A stretch of 64,000 nt of DNA, taken from Cytidiella melzeri (lineage: Eukaryota > Basidiomycota > Agaricomycetes > Polyporales > Irpicaceae). A program made the position numbers and the translations under genes. Position 1 is the stretch's first letter, and every line of letters begins with the position of its first letter. The stretch is taken from positions 124,001-188,000 of the forward strand of contig JABYQR010000047.1 in NCBI GenBank assembly GCA_022592445.1, given 5' to 3'. This document shows positions 21,228 to 33,023 of the stretch, one piece after another. The notes beneath the pieces were generated by a model. That model had not been told where the DNA came from. It saw only the letters and a list, made by a program, of their open reading frames with translations, and did no database searches.

Positions 21228-23657
21228 ATGACTTTCAGACCACCGACGTCTGCGGTTCCGGTGCTCGTAATGCTCACGGCAGCACTCGGTCAACTCCTCC
21301 GACCTAACGCCCCAGTGGGTCAATTCGAGGTTGTGGGAGATAGCCTCGTCAGCGGTCAACAGGTGAGTAAACCACATTGGTGGGGTGTAGCCGTCGACTT
21401 TTGGCAAAACTGAACCCGGTTTTGTCGCTCTCCACGCAAAAAAGGTGTTCCTTGGGACGTTGGACAAGATCTATGTCGTGGACAAGACGGAGAATAACCC
21501 TGCGGATATTAATGGGCATCCCGCTTGGGCAGCCGAGTGGTCTATCAGCGGTGGAGAAGGGCGTCCCATGGATATCGTCACTAATACCTTCTGCGCCGTA
21601 CGTCCTTTCAGTTTCTTGATCTCATTTTTGTTTCTCCCCGTGCTTGAGCTTGTGTTTTCTTTGGTTTTTTTTTGGCAACAGGGCGGCAACTTGCTCGGGA
21701 ACGGGACGTGGTTGAATGTAGGAGGAAACCAGGCGGTCACGTACGGTGGGTTGACTGCCCAGAGTCAGAACGCCGCAGCGCCGTACGATGATCCAGATGG
21801 TGGGAAAAGGTGCGATGTCGCTTCATCCCCTGACCATTTGTGCAGTGACTCGCGCTGACGGTTTTTTGCTCTAAAGTCTTCGGTCTGTAGATTGCCGTTG
21901 ACATTGTTTTATGTTTGAGCATGAAAGACTGACTGCCGTACAGTCTACTCGACCCGTGCGATGATGATAGCTGCAACTGGAAGACAACTAGTGGCATGAG
22001 TACTCGCCGATGGTATCCTTCAGTGTGAGTCGCAAGTTCTCAACACCCATGGGTATATTATACTGAACAAAGATGCAGCGAAACTTTAGAAGACGGGAGT
22101 GCTATCATCGTACGTCAAGCTCTTGCTGTAATAGACTCACCCACCATGACACGATTCAATTGCAGATCGGTGGATGCAGCTGGGGCGGCTTCGTCAACGA
22201 TGCTCTACAGAATAACCCCACATACGAGTTCTTCCCGCCCACCGAGGACCCATCACCCGTCACCTCGCCGTTCCTGAAGAACACCCTCCCCGTCAACCTT
22301 TTCACCATCACGTTCCTTTTACCTTCGGGAAGACTGTTCATGCAAGCCAACTTTGACACCATGCTTTTGGACTACCGTGCCAATCTCGAGTATCAGCTCT
22401 CGCCTATGCCCCACGCCGTGCGCACATACCCTGCGAGTGCCGGGACAGCCATGCTTCCCTTGACGCCGCAGAACAACTGGACTGCGACACTCATCTTTTG
22501 CGGAGGGTCGAACATCGCCTCGGACAGGTGGGTCACGAACTGGGATATTGCAGCCTACCCTGCGTCGACCTCTTGCGTGCGCATCACACCTGACGTATCA
22601 CCCGACTATGAAGAGGACGACTCGCTCGATCAGGGCAGGAGCATGGGAAACATGATCTTGCTTCCGACGGGCAAGATCGTGTATTTGAACGGCGCTGGGC
22701 TTGGTGTTGCCGGGTACGGAAATGATTCGTGGGCGGTGGGGCAATCTTACGCGAACGACGCGATTTTGCAGCCCATGTTGTACGATCCAGATGCTCCTGC
22801 TGGCGAGCGGTGGTCTACTGGTGGGTTCGGTCAGAGCACTATTGCTAGGATGTATCACTCGTCTGCAACTCTTGCTCCAGATGGTGAGTGCCCTTACCCG
22901 TAAAGCCTGTGATCAATGCATCTGGTTACTGACGTCGTTTCTAGGCTCTATCATCGTCTTAGGGTCGAATCCAAACTCAGACTATGACATCAACGTCAAG
23001 TTCCCCACAGAATACCGCGTCGAACGGCTCTACCCGTCCTACTACAACTCTCGTCGTCCAGAACCGCAAGGTATCCCGAGCACCCTCTCTTACGGCGGCA
23101 AACCCTTCAACATCACGCTCACCGCAGAAGATCTCGCTGGGGACGTGCAGAACATCAAGCTCGCGAGTGTAGTCATCATCCGCACGGGGTACTCCACGCA
23201 TACGCTCAACATGGGTCAACGGATGCTCGTGCTCGAATCGACGTACACCGGACTCTCTTCTGACTCGGACCGTTCGGGAGTTTTGCACGTCAGCCAGGTA
23301 CCGCCGAACCCTGCGATTTTGGCTCCAGGCCCTGCGTTGTGTTTCGTCGTCGTAGACGGCGTACCGTCTGTCGCTGTACAGGTGATGGTGGGCTCTGGAA
23401 AGATTGAGAGTCAGAGTGTGGAACTGGTGGATCCGTTACCAGAGTCTAAGATCTTGGTGAACCCCGATGTCAACGAAGCTGGTTCGACTTCTGGTGGTGG
23501 GCGCGGTGGTGGGTATCCGCCGAAGGGGTCTTCGTCGGCGTCGGCGAACTCTGCGGTGTCGAGGATGAGGGTGTCCGGGAGTGAGGGTGTGTGGACGGAC
23601 GTGGCGTTGGCGATGGCAGTGTTGTTGGGTGTGAGCGCGTTGGCGGGGTTCATGTAA
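21228..23657 (+). CDS. Copper radical oxidase (glyoxal oxidase-like, AA5_1), GPI-type tail
   Basis: Secreted oxidase that oxidises small aldehydes or alcohols and yields H2O2 for peroxidases in wood decay. The N-terminus has a signal-like hydrophobic run (VPVLVMLTAALGQ), then a kelch-type beta-propeller. Active-site residues are all readable when aligned to Phanerochaete GLX: the Cys of NTFCAGG (Cys-Tyr cofactor), the Tyr of RRWYPS, the Tyr-His of ARMYHSSATL, and the His of GYSTHTLNMGQR. Seven exons by eye, with joins near 21362/21445, 21600/21683, 21809/21943, 22025/22078, 22109/22167 and 22884/22945. No WSC domains, so it belongs with the simple forms (CRO1/2/6 or GLX) rather than CRO3-5. 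The C-terminus is a Gly/Ser-rich linker plus a hydrophobic tail ending VLLGVSALAGFM with no basic residues after it, suggesting a GPI anchor on the cell surface. Substrate not predictable. Confidence 0.92.
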
Positions 23658-23961
23658 CGGCGGATTGTATTTCTACTCACGTACTTTTAACGCATACGAT
23701 GACTCTATGATACGGATGATCATGACACACAAGCACACGAAGGGCCGATCGCGAGTGGACGAGACGCAGTTGGTGTGTGGTACAACAACTGGTAGTGATG
23801 GATCCGGACTACATGACAGACATCCTAGTATGCGACGATTATATATGACGCGTATTGTACGAGTTGAGAAAAGGAAAGAGTATACTCAAAAACAGCGGGA
23901 GCACAAACACAAATAGTTAGGACCAAGAATGAAAAATAAAATAAAAAGAAACACCTCGTCG

Positions 23962-26900
23962 TCAAAATCCAAATTCCTCGTCTCCTTCAAAGTTGCTAGA
24001 CTTTTTCCTACTCACACGAGTCTTTGATCCAGCAAATCCCCTGCCTCGGGTCTTCTTGGCATTCCCCCGCATACCTGTGCTGGATGCCTTACGCTTCAGC
24101 GTCTTCCCACCACCCCCACCACCCCCACCACCCTTGCTGCCATTGCCGGGGCAAGCTATCGCCGAGTTTAATACAAGCGTCACTTGTACCGAGATACAGA
24201 CACTTACTATTACTGAAGTGACCTTCCTCCCCACATTTGAAGCACGCACCCCGAGACGAAGTATTAGTCACATTATTCGAGCCGTAGCTTCGTGGAGCTC
24301 CAGCGCCGGAATTCCCTTCCATAGGACACGCTATATCAACGCAAAGCTCGGGTTAGTGGGACGTCAAAACGGCCTCAGAGGAACGAGAACAACAACGTAC
24401 CATTCGCCCAATGGCCCGGTTGACCGCACTACGGGCATCGAGACAACATGAGCATGTATGGGCTGTAGAAGCGAGAAGAACATGTACCTTGAAGCAATCT
24501 CGGTCTCCTCCTCCAGAAAAAGATTGAGGGGCAACTTCAGCGTCAGCCCATTCAAAAAAGTTGCACTGAGACCCTTGCGGCTTTCGACACGCGTAAAAAT
24601 GTCGTCCTTTGTTACTGCCCTCCTTCATAACTTCGCGGAACGCGGCACGCGACGGGGGTTCACATTGGCACAACTTCTCTTGCGAGTTGTCAGCTGTCGA
24701 CGTGGTCGGAGCCGAAGGAAGCGTCCTCGCCCTCGATGGCAGGGGGATAGAAGGGCGAGATGGTCCTGCGACTGGTTCATCGACCCATTGGAAAAACGCA
24801 CAGGCGGCGTTCTTGCCGCATGTGTAGAATTGGCGACCTTTGTTGTTGCTGTCTTTCTGGACGGTGCGCATCCCGGCAGGAACCTTGCAGTCGCACTGGA
24901 CCTCGGTTGTGCCGCTTGAGGCAGGTGGGCGTCCTACGCTATTTGAAGGTGGCAGTCGAGGGACAGCTGAGACAGGCATCGATCTTGAAGAAGACAAAGG
25001 AGGCCTTGGAGCTGCTCGAGGAGGGGGTTGAGCAGGTCCGACATCGTTGAAAAAGTCTGGGGTAAAGATGAAAAACCCGAGCCCCGTAAGAATGTAATAA
25101 TCACTTACCTTCCATCTCGTCGTCTTCCAATTCCCGTGCTTGTATTGGGGCGGGCGGCGGTGGAGGTGGAGGTGGAGGTGGCCCGCCACCTCTGCCTCGT
25201 CGGGAAGAAGGTGCAGCACCTCTTGTAGATCCACGACCACGTACACCTCTACCGCGTCCTGCATCCCCAGCATCGCCATCACTGTCACTGCCGTCATGGT
25301 CATGCCTTGCAGCTGCTGCCCTGCCACCTCTTCCCCGTCCAGCGGCGCGGCCTCCACGAACGCCACCGCTACCGCGACCACGGCCTCGGCCTCTACCTGG
25401 GCCACCACCACCTCCACCAGGAGCAATATCAAGGAAATCAGCTTCATAATCTACATCGTTGCCTTGCAAGCGATTGCCAACACTCTGTTGCCATTAATGA
25501 AACCTGACAAATCAAAGATTATGTGACGAACCAACTTACCGCGGCTATCCTATTGATGTCTTGCTTTGTCTTCATATACATTTCTTTGTACAGCTCTACG
25601 TTCTCCACAAGCATATCGTTCTTCGTCTTATGGCCCTCGCAGACCTGTACCATCTGGCGCTCAGTCTAGAGCAGTACGTGCAAGACACGTCAGATAGCAT
25701 ACAACTGGGATGGCGACAGCCTGACCTCACGTCGGAGCTCTGGTCTGCTCAGACTTCTGTCGAAACCAATCTCGTTGTAGCCTTCTACCAGACCTATCCC
25801 AAGTGTCGATGGGACGAGGTATTTCGTGGTACCCTGCATACGCTCGATCACGTATTTGCGATCGATAATGGTCTGTATATGCTGTGCAATAGTTGCATCG
25901 GTACCTGTACAAAGGCAAGCTGTAAGGAACTGAGACAAACAGAATAGTATCAATCGTACCGATGCCATTCTTGTCCATGAGTGAGACAAGATCCGCCTCG
26001 GTGAGGAGGTTGGGCCGAGAAGTCTGCCCTTCCTTCAGCTCACAAACGGAGGGCATGAACGCTTGGCCTTGCTCAAAGTTCGGGAGCTGCTTGTCTGACC
26101 ATTTGTCGTATGGGAAAACATCAAGATAGTTCCTCTCCTTTACCATTAATCCTAAATAGATGCTATCAAGCATAGCATGAGACTCGCAAGACAATGCACA
26201 AACCACTCGCGTAGAACTCTTCCCCGCCACATACGACATCAATCGTGGTTTCCCATCCCAGAGCGTCTTTAGAGCAGGAGGCAAGAAATCTCCGTGTGAT
26301 GTATTCGTATACTCTCTTTTCGTCCCCCGCAAGATTGCCAGCGTAAGAAGTCGGATGAATGGGAGGATGGGCTTTGTCGTTATTCTTGCCGCGGCGTGGT
26401 GTCGAAAAGCCACCGTGCAGAAGACTATAACGCATACATCAGCAGCGATGTTGCCGTCAACGTTCCCAACTTACCCAGATGCAAATTGTCCCCAGGAGGG
26501 ATCTGCATTCTGTTTGCCGATAAGGGTCATGAAATCGAATTGTGGATCATACTGGTCGGTCTCAGTTCGAGGATATGATAAGAAGCCTTGTTGATATAAA
26601 CGCTCCGCAATCTATGGAAGAGGTCAGCGTGAAGCAAAGGGCGCAGCATTTGCTCACATCCAAGACACTCTTAGGGGATATCCTGAGCAGCCGAGAGCCT
26701 GCTTTCTGCAGGTCAACAGTCGTAAGCGGTAGCGGTTTCCTACACGATTTTAGCAGCATATTGAACACAGAGAAAATGCGGACAATACCATTTTTTCGTG
26801 TCTTTCTGCGTGACCTTCGTGACGCGCGCGAGGGGATTGATTAAAACGTGCTCATAAAGCGCAATTGCTACTGCAACGTCGAACAGATGCCCTCTGCGCC

Positions 26901-27747
26901 ATGTAAAGGGGGTCTCTGCAGGATCCTCTTCTCGTGCTAAAGCGAGAAATATATACCAAAAGGTCTCTGGTCGGAAAGCCTTGACTTGGTTGTATCGTGA
27001 TACTACAAAACCGAGTGTGGGAAACTGGCAGGGACCATAAGAGATGACTTCTTTTTCAAGCTGCCGAAAGCGTTGCTGAAGATACAGAGTCTGCAATCTT
27101 GTGAACGCAGCACCAATACGAAGGTCCAGAATAATACGGGCCTCGACTGCGTTAGACTGAGCCATGTCGAGAAGCACTGGGTGCTGCGCTGCGTTATGTA
27201 TCTGTCTACGTATGATGAGAACTGAGACCGACGGTAAAATGCTTCATACTCACTGGGCAATGATAGCACTGAACCTTGCTCTCTGCACGACAATGTTCCT
27301 CTGTACTTTCCTGCATACTCCTGCAATCTCCGCGCCGATGTTCTCTCCTTCGCGGTCGCAATCTGTCCATATCATGAGCCTTTGGGCGCGCCTGGCTTCA
27401 TTGGTAAGGTTGCGCGCAATAGTTTGCGAGTTCTTCTTGACAGTAGCAAGTACAGGCGCGTCAAATAGGTCGAATGGGTCACACGAATGCCAAGACGTGT
27501 ATGCGGAGTCGAACTCATGTTCAAGCAGGTGGCCGGCGACGGAAGTGACGGTGAAGTGAGAGTTAGTGTATCCATAATGGAAGTCAAAGTTTTTGATGAA
27601 GTTGTTTGGACTCGGACGCTACACAATCATTCAGCAGTGTGTAAAGCTATCACGTAGGACACGTACTGTTGTGAACTGGCCTCCGGATAGTATTTGTGTT
27701 ATGGACCTGGCGATTGACGGTTTTTCGGCAACGCACAGAACTCTCAT
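23962..27747 (-). CDS. TOP3: DNA topoisomerase III (alpha type) with GRF and CCHC zinc fingers
   Basis: Type IA topoisomerase that decatenates recombination intermediates with a RecQ helicase and Rmi1 in the nucleus. The start MRVLCVAEKPSIA at 27747 is the family's exact N-terminus. Then comes the TOPRIM acidic motif TDCDREGEN and GPCQFPTLGFVV. The catalytic tyrosine lies in FLSYPRTET (about 26580). AHPPIHPT and KNGIGTDATIAQHI follow. After the core there is an RGG/polyPro linker (25100-25450), two GRF zinc fingers (CDCKVPAGMRTVQKD... and CQCEPPSRAAFREV..., about 24530-24900), a CCHC knuckle (CFKCGEEGHFSN spliced to TCPGNG), and a basic tail ending DEEFGF. About ten short introns. It looks intact and of normal length (~900-1000 residues). 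It converges tail to tail with the oxidase gene, 304 bp apart. Confidence 0.93.
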
Positions 27748-28477
27748 GGGTTGTATGACTGGGAGTTGTGGCAAAAGGTCATGAACGAAGTATTCATGAG
27801 GTTTGTCGACATGAGAGTTCTACTCAAGGCGCGTCGACAAAGCAGAACGCGTCGCGCGTCGAGACACGTATTCGGCAATGTCCGGTGCGGGACTCTTGCG
27901 TTAGTAGCGGCCCATGTGCCTTTCCTGGAGTACCAATCCTCTTCCCACATCGCTCGACCCTCACATAAACACACAAAGTGTCAGGGAAAACTCACTACTA
28001 GTTGAAGTGAAAAATAGCTCGGGTCAGCCATGGACATCGGCGCGATATATTCAACTGTTCAGATAGTTTGTAGACAGTAGAAGAGGGATGCGACAACTTG
28101 AGAAGACAACGCGAGCTCTCAGAGTACTACGCAGTCAGTGATAAGTTGGAGGAGATGACCTTCAGCGGATGCACTGATCAGCTACATCGCGTGCGATTAA
28201 TCCACATCCCTGATACCTCTACGACCTGAAGTTCGTGGTGAACATCGCGTCCAAGGCCAGTAACATTTCACCCTGCGTAGGCTGGATGACAACCTCTGTA
28301 ATAATCTCCACTAAACGTAACAATACATTTTGAATCTAAAAGTCCTGTATCCAACAAATTCCTAAATGATGTCAATGTTTAACCGTCTGTAACCTACAGT
28401 AAGCCATGTTAAAACCCTCCTGACCGCCCACCTCATCTATGATCAGGATGCCTCTAAAGTTACCAGACAGAAGCCTA
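27748..28477. other. Upstream region of TOP3; no gene
   Basis: Short ORFs at 27744-28005 lie in the 5' flank of TOP3. The rest, to the end of the next minus-strand gene, shows nothing recognisable. Confidence 0.5.
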
Positions 28478-29620
28478 TTAGTAGCTTTCGTCTGTGAGTG
28501 CACTTCTCGCACGGATGTTCATGAACGAATACTACAAGGGCCCATCAGCAAGCGTAGACTGGCACACAACCCGAGCCAGCTTACCTCCGCCAGATCAGGC
28601 AGCGAGCCTCGCATAATCTGCGTATACACCAAATTTGGTTCCGTCCAGAAGGGCCGCATCCCAGCGCCTTCCAGGTTCTCCCACCATTGCTTGAACGTTC
28701 GGAAGGCCGCGTGTGATCCCCAAGCATGTATCTCTAGCTGCATCTGACCCACAGGGATACTGGCCTCTGGATACGAACCTGGCGGAACAAAATGGCGCAC
28801 GAAAGACGAGAGCGAATCAAACTCTGCTCCCTCGACATCAATCTTCAGAATGTCGACAAACGAGTGCTCGTTGCGCTGCATCAACGTCTGCAGCGTGAAC
28901 GTAGGCGGATTGCCTTCCGGAAGATCCTCGCTACCCAGTGCGTATGGGAAGAAGTGCGCTCGTGATTTCAACGACGGGTCGTCCTCGATTTCTGGACCAA
29001 AGGACTGGACGCTGAAGTCGTAGCCCCATATTTCACAAAGAGGAGCGGCTTTGAGAAGGGCAGCCTCGAAAGAAGATTCGCCGTTCAGTCCGAAAGAGTA
29101 AACCACACATGGAGCATGTTGACGAGCGTATTTTTCGACACCGCAAATCCACTTGCCGCCGTCACCTAGAGTGCCGATGCGTTCTACGCGATGTGGGCAT
29201 CGGAACGATGGTATGAAAAAGTCCCCTACACAGCAATAGTAAGCATACATGTGCGACCGGTAGTAGCTTCAGTGCTTACAGAGAGTGTACATGGCTCCAG
29301 TCCGGGGGAAGCTGCTTCAGGGGTTAGACTGCTTGTAAGTGTAGAGTTATGGCAGAGTGTGCTCACGGTGTGATGTCCTCCGGTGCAGGTCCCCACTTCT
29401 TTACCAGTGCTTCTCTATCCTGGAGAGCCAGACGATATCTCGCTTCCTCGTCGGCGATTAAAGACTTGAGGGACGCAGTGGCGAACCCTACAGAGCCGTG
29501 AAACAAGGTAGGAGGTTGAATCGAGTTTAGCGGAGTCAACCACAAATGAATGACCCCAAGCCCAAGGAACACAGAACTTAGCGCGACGAGGATACGCAGG
29601 TGTCGACTGTAGACAGCCAT
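28478..29620 (-). CDS. Membrane-anchored Methyltransf_22 (METTL24-like) protein 1
   Basis: Start MAVYSRHL at 29620, a single N-terminal membrane helix (LRILVALSSVFLGLGVIHLW), then a short luminal/stem region (RYRLALQDREALVKKWGP). A ~35-bp exon near 29290-29325 (YTL) follows, then the methyltransferase domain: RIGTLGDGGKWICG (likely SAM loop), VYSFGLNGESSFEAAL, WGYDFSV, DILKIDVEGAEFDSL and MQLEIHAWG. The last short exon, after GCGGAG|GTAAGC and an acceptor TTGTAG, encodes YSFMNIRARSALTDESY and the stop at 28478. Four exons. The substrate of this family is unknown; type II topology suggests Golgi/ER. It has a close paralog at 35230-36448 with the same intron positions. It is head to head with the HAM1-like gene. 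Confidence 0.8.
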
Positions 29621-29888
29621 CGTGGTGTTTGTTGCGGTCGTAGTCGTTGAGAGGAGTTCGAGTTTGCACCAGTCATCTTAACAGGAGGCTCGATCCAAGT
29701 CGAAAGGGGTCCAAGGCGCCTGGACCTTACGACGCTGAACGTCGGAGGGCGCATCAGGTAAATAACCACAAATAGATGAAGCGGGTGGCGGCTCCACTGC
29801 TCTCAGCGCATCATCATCTGGGACAGAATTCACGCTCGCTTCACCATGTTCTCAACACCCACCACCTCGAGCAGCTCTGCACGCAACC
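29621..29888. promoter_or_regulatory. 268-bp divergent promoter region
   Basis: The start codons of the methyltransferase-like gene (minus, 29620) and the HAM1-like gene (plus, 29889) face away from each other across 268 bp, so 5' leaders and promoters must share this interval. No obvious TATA box was found on either side. Confidence 0.6.
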
Positions 29889-32789
29889 ATGGGCCTACTC
29901 TTCTCGTGCTGTCGAAGACGGAAAGACGACAAAGACCGCGAACCTCTCCTGCCCAAACAGCGCGTCGATGCCGCTGCCAATGAATACCTACCATCTCAGA
30001 TGCAGCTAGTCAAGCTTGCCGATATGGTGGCTGCTTTGAATGCAGGTAAACTACCCACTCAGTCCCAGCTGAACCACATGATACGGCTGCTCCTACGGTC
30101 CTCTGCTTTTGGCCAACCTATCGATTCTTCTTACGGGACGTTAAGCGACGTGGGGAAGGAGGTGGTATCGGACTTTCGAGAGTTGTTAGAATCTTTACTT
30201 CTGCTTGGCCTTGAAAAGAATGGTGAGCGTGGTGTTGCACTACTTGATGCACGTGGAGAAATTCATGTAGCTGCTTGTGCCAGACGACGATGAACTGCAA
30301 GAACTCATATACGAAGCCTCGAGGATACCCACTATACCAGTACACGCAGATGTGATCATCGACGCCCCAGATACGAGCACTCTTGACGTACAGGACCTCG
30401 GCAAGTATCTTATCTCGAGCAAGCACATACGAGCTAATGCCGTTCATTGTAGTTGGAGAGATCCCGTCGAAGGAGGAAGTGGTCTCTGACGCAGCTGAGA
30501 TTCTTCAAGCGATACGTCAGTTATCGACAATACTGCTCACTTCGTCTACTTTCCGTATCATCCTCTCCGATCTGTTCAAGATTGCAAGAGAATTGGTTGC
30601 AGACGCTGCGGCGGACGTAGGACGAATAGCTGCCACAATCGAAACGTCCGCAGGTAAAGTCGAAGAGGCTGTTCGTCCTGCTAGTGCCACTCTCGAAGAC
30701 ACACAATTCATTTCGGAGGCAGAGCACGACGTCGCGATTGAAGCATCCGCTGTTTCTGAGGAAACTCAAATGAGGTGGAAACACTTGAGCACTGAGAGTC
30801 CTGAACGGACCAAAGAAGCCATTGTTGGACGAATTCAGCAGGTTATGACTATGTGTCTACGGAGGTGCTATTGATTTACTGATCTCACAGTCATAGGCCA
30901 TCGCCCAGGCGCACAGCAACCCAACATATCAGCACGCCCTTCGCATTATATTCCATCTTCTACAAGACTACACGAACAGATTGAGCAACATCAGTGCTGC
31001 TCTCGCTGACGCGAAGGCACCCAACATCACTCCCATATTCTGGGCGGACGTCCATCTCTCTAAGGCAGTATCACACATATCCGCCCTAATATCTCGATTA
31101 GCATCCGGTCATCCTCTCGACTGTTGGATAGATCTTCTACGCATTGTAGCTTTGGACATCGGAAATATCCCTGCTGAGATAACATCTGAAAATGACGACC
31201 TGCAGGAACTGCGCATATTCTTCTCAGATCTGGGCTCGTGGTTCGACCTCGCTTTGGATAGTCCGCAGTACGCAACATCTCTTGACGGACAGCGGGAGGC
31301 GGAGGCGTTGTACGATCGTGCACGCCATCTTGTTACCGAGGCGTCGCAGTCCGACCAGCATTGGGCTCAACACGTTCGTGACTTGTTTCACGAGACGGAG
31401 AACATCGTAGCAGCTATCGGCAAGGATAGAACGACAAATCGACTCATTGACTCGGCATCAGCGCTATCTGTATCGCTCTCTGCCTACACTCAGACAATGG
31501 TCCGCACGATACCCCGTCAACTTGAAGAATCGAAACGTCGACTACGTAACCAAATCCAGCGAGACGTGCTACAATGGCTTCTACCACGTATCATCCGCGC
31601 TCTCCATGTCATTCCTGTTCCTCGAGTTGAATTTCGTTCCAGTTCTCTAGACGCGGTGGTCGACACTCTATACCTTACACCCGCGTCTGCACAACTCTCT
31701 TTGGTGCCAGATCACATCCGCGTACAGAACTGGACGGAGTTGCAATTGGATATGTCTGAGACACACCCGGAGGCAGAAAGCATTGTTCCCAACATCGAGT
31801 ACACCGGTATGCAGACCCGGACGAAGTTGCGCGTTAGCTTGCAAGGCATCCGTGTCAGCGCGCGAGATATAGGCTACTACGCCTGTTATCGTTTTTTTGG
31901 GTCGAACCGCTGGCTGAGTTGGCTTGGATACGAGGATGAAGGGCTGGCAAGCGTGGATGTAGGAGCTCGTGGGGCAACGGACGAAGGATTAAACTTGGAC
32001 GTCGAAGTTGAGTTCCAGACCGATAGTGGAGACGGGAAGGCGCGGGAATGCGAACCGCTGTTCGTCGTACGCGACGTCAAGGTCGACGTACCAGGTCTTC
32101 ACCTTTCGTTGGACAGAAGCAAGCATTGGATACTTAACAAGTTGCTACTACAACCTTTGGCGGGCCCTATCGGGCGGGTTGCGGCTGCTTGGGTTTTTCG
32201 AAGTCAGGTCGAAGCTGTTTTAGGATCTGTCAGCGACCTGGGTGGGAGAGTCGTGTGGGACGCCCAAATGTCTGCACACCACTCTCGAAGAGAACTCGAG
32301 GCTGGAGATTACTTAGCAGCGCTATGGAGGATTTTAAGTGGTCCGGCACAGCAGCCCGTTGAGGAAGCATACCAGGACAACATGGACGAGACGCAGCTGA
32401 CTGAAACTCACTCGTCAGTCACAGCGAAGGGTTTTGTGCGCACTAGTGTTACATACCCAACGCAAGAGACAAACGGGACGAATACCCGGAGTCCTGTCGA
32501 GGAGAGTGTGCTAGCGATTGGTGTTGGAGAGCAAATGTTACCTGGTAAAGGTGGACCGCATGACACCCGCGACGACGGAGAGAGTGAGTATGGCCCGAGG
32601 GAGCTTGCTCGGGAAGCGTTGGATCAAATCCAATCACGCGTGGATGATGTAGTGGAAGCTGAAGGGGCCGTTGTCGTGCGTGGCGCACAAGTACGGCAAG
32701 ACGTGGAGGATGCAGCTGTGCGAGAACGGAGGAGGGAGCGACGGGAGGCTACTGAAAGGGGGTGGAAGAGTGATGCGTTTAACATATAA
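29889..32789 (+). CDS. HAM1-like protein (HAM1_N plus HAM1-like C-terminal domain)
   Basis: Large fungal protein of unknown biochemical role. The start MGLLFSCCRRRKDDKD has Gly2 plus two Cys, a likely N-myristoylation/palmitoylation signal for membrane attachment. The N-domain signature follows: MVAALNAGKLPTQSQLNHMI, LSDVGKEVVSDFRELLESLL and DDDELQELIYEASRI. Exon joins: donor near 30222 to acceptor near 30283; a GC-AG intron at 30401-30452 joining LDVQDL to VGEIPSKEEVVSD; and an intron from about 30842 (GTTATG) to an acceptor near 30903 joining IQQ to AIAQAHSNPTYQH. The large last exon carries the C-terminal domain (LSLDRSKHWILNKLLLQPLA) and a charged disordered tail ending WKSDAFNI. About 900 residues. 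No defect seen. Confidence 0.8.
30401..30452 (+). other. GC-AG intron in the HAM1-like gene
   Basis: The donor reads G|GCAAGT and the acceptor TTGTAG|T; 52 bp. Removing it keeps the frame between LDVQDL and VGEIPSKEEV. Retaining it leads to a stop at 30488-30490, and no GT donor gives an equally clean join. Confidence 0.7.
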
Positions 32790-33023
32790 TACATGTTGTA
32801 GTTCTGTACGTTTGTATTCTTTGGACAGTCGAGCATTAAAATACTATGTTTCTAGTGACGAGCTGCACCCTTACACACAGCAGACCATAGCAAGGTCCGA
32901 TCATCTTCGTGGCGTCACGATCGACTCCGAGATGCCTCCTGACTTGCGGGTGTAACTTGCACTTTCCTCAGTTCGACCAGCTTTGTGCATGTGCACGACC
33001 CGCTGCTGTTTGTCGAACTCGAA

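Noticed and set aside
24353..25447. 364-codon antisense-looking ORF rich in Val, Ala and Glu at its start
   Set aside because: Its second half is the true TOP3 GRF region; the first part is a shifted frame through the RGG linker and an intron.
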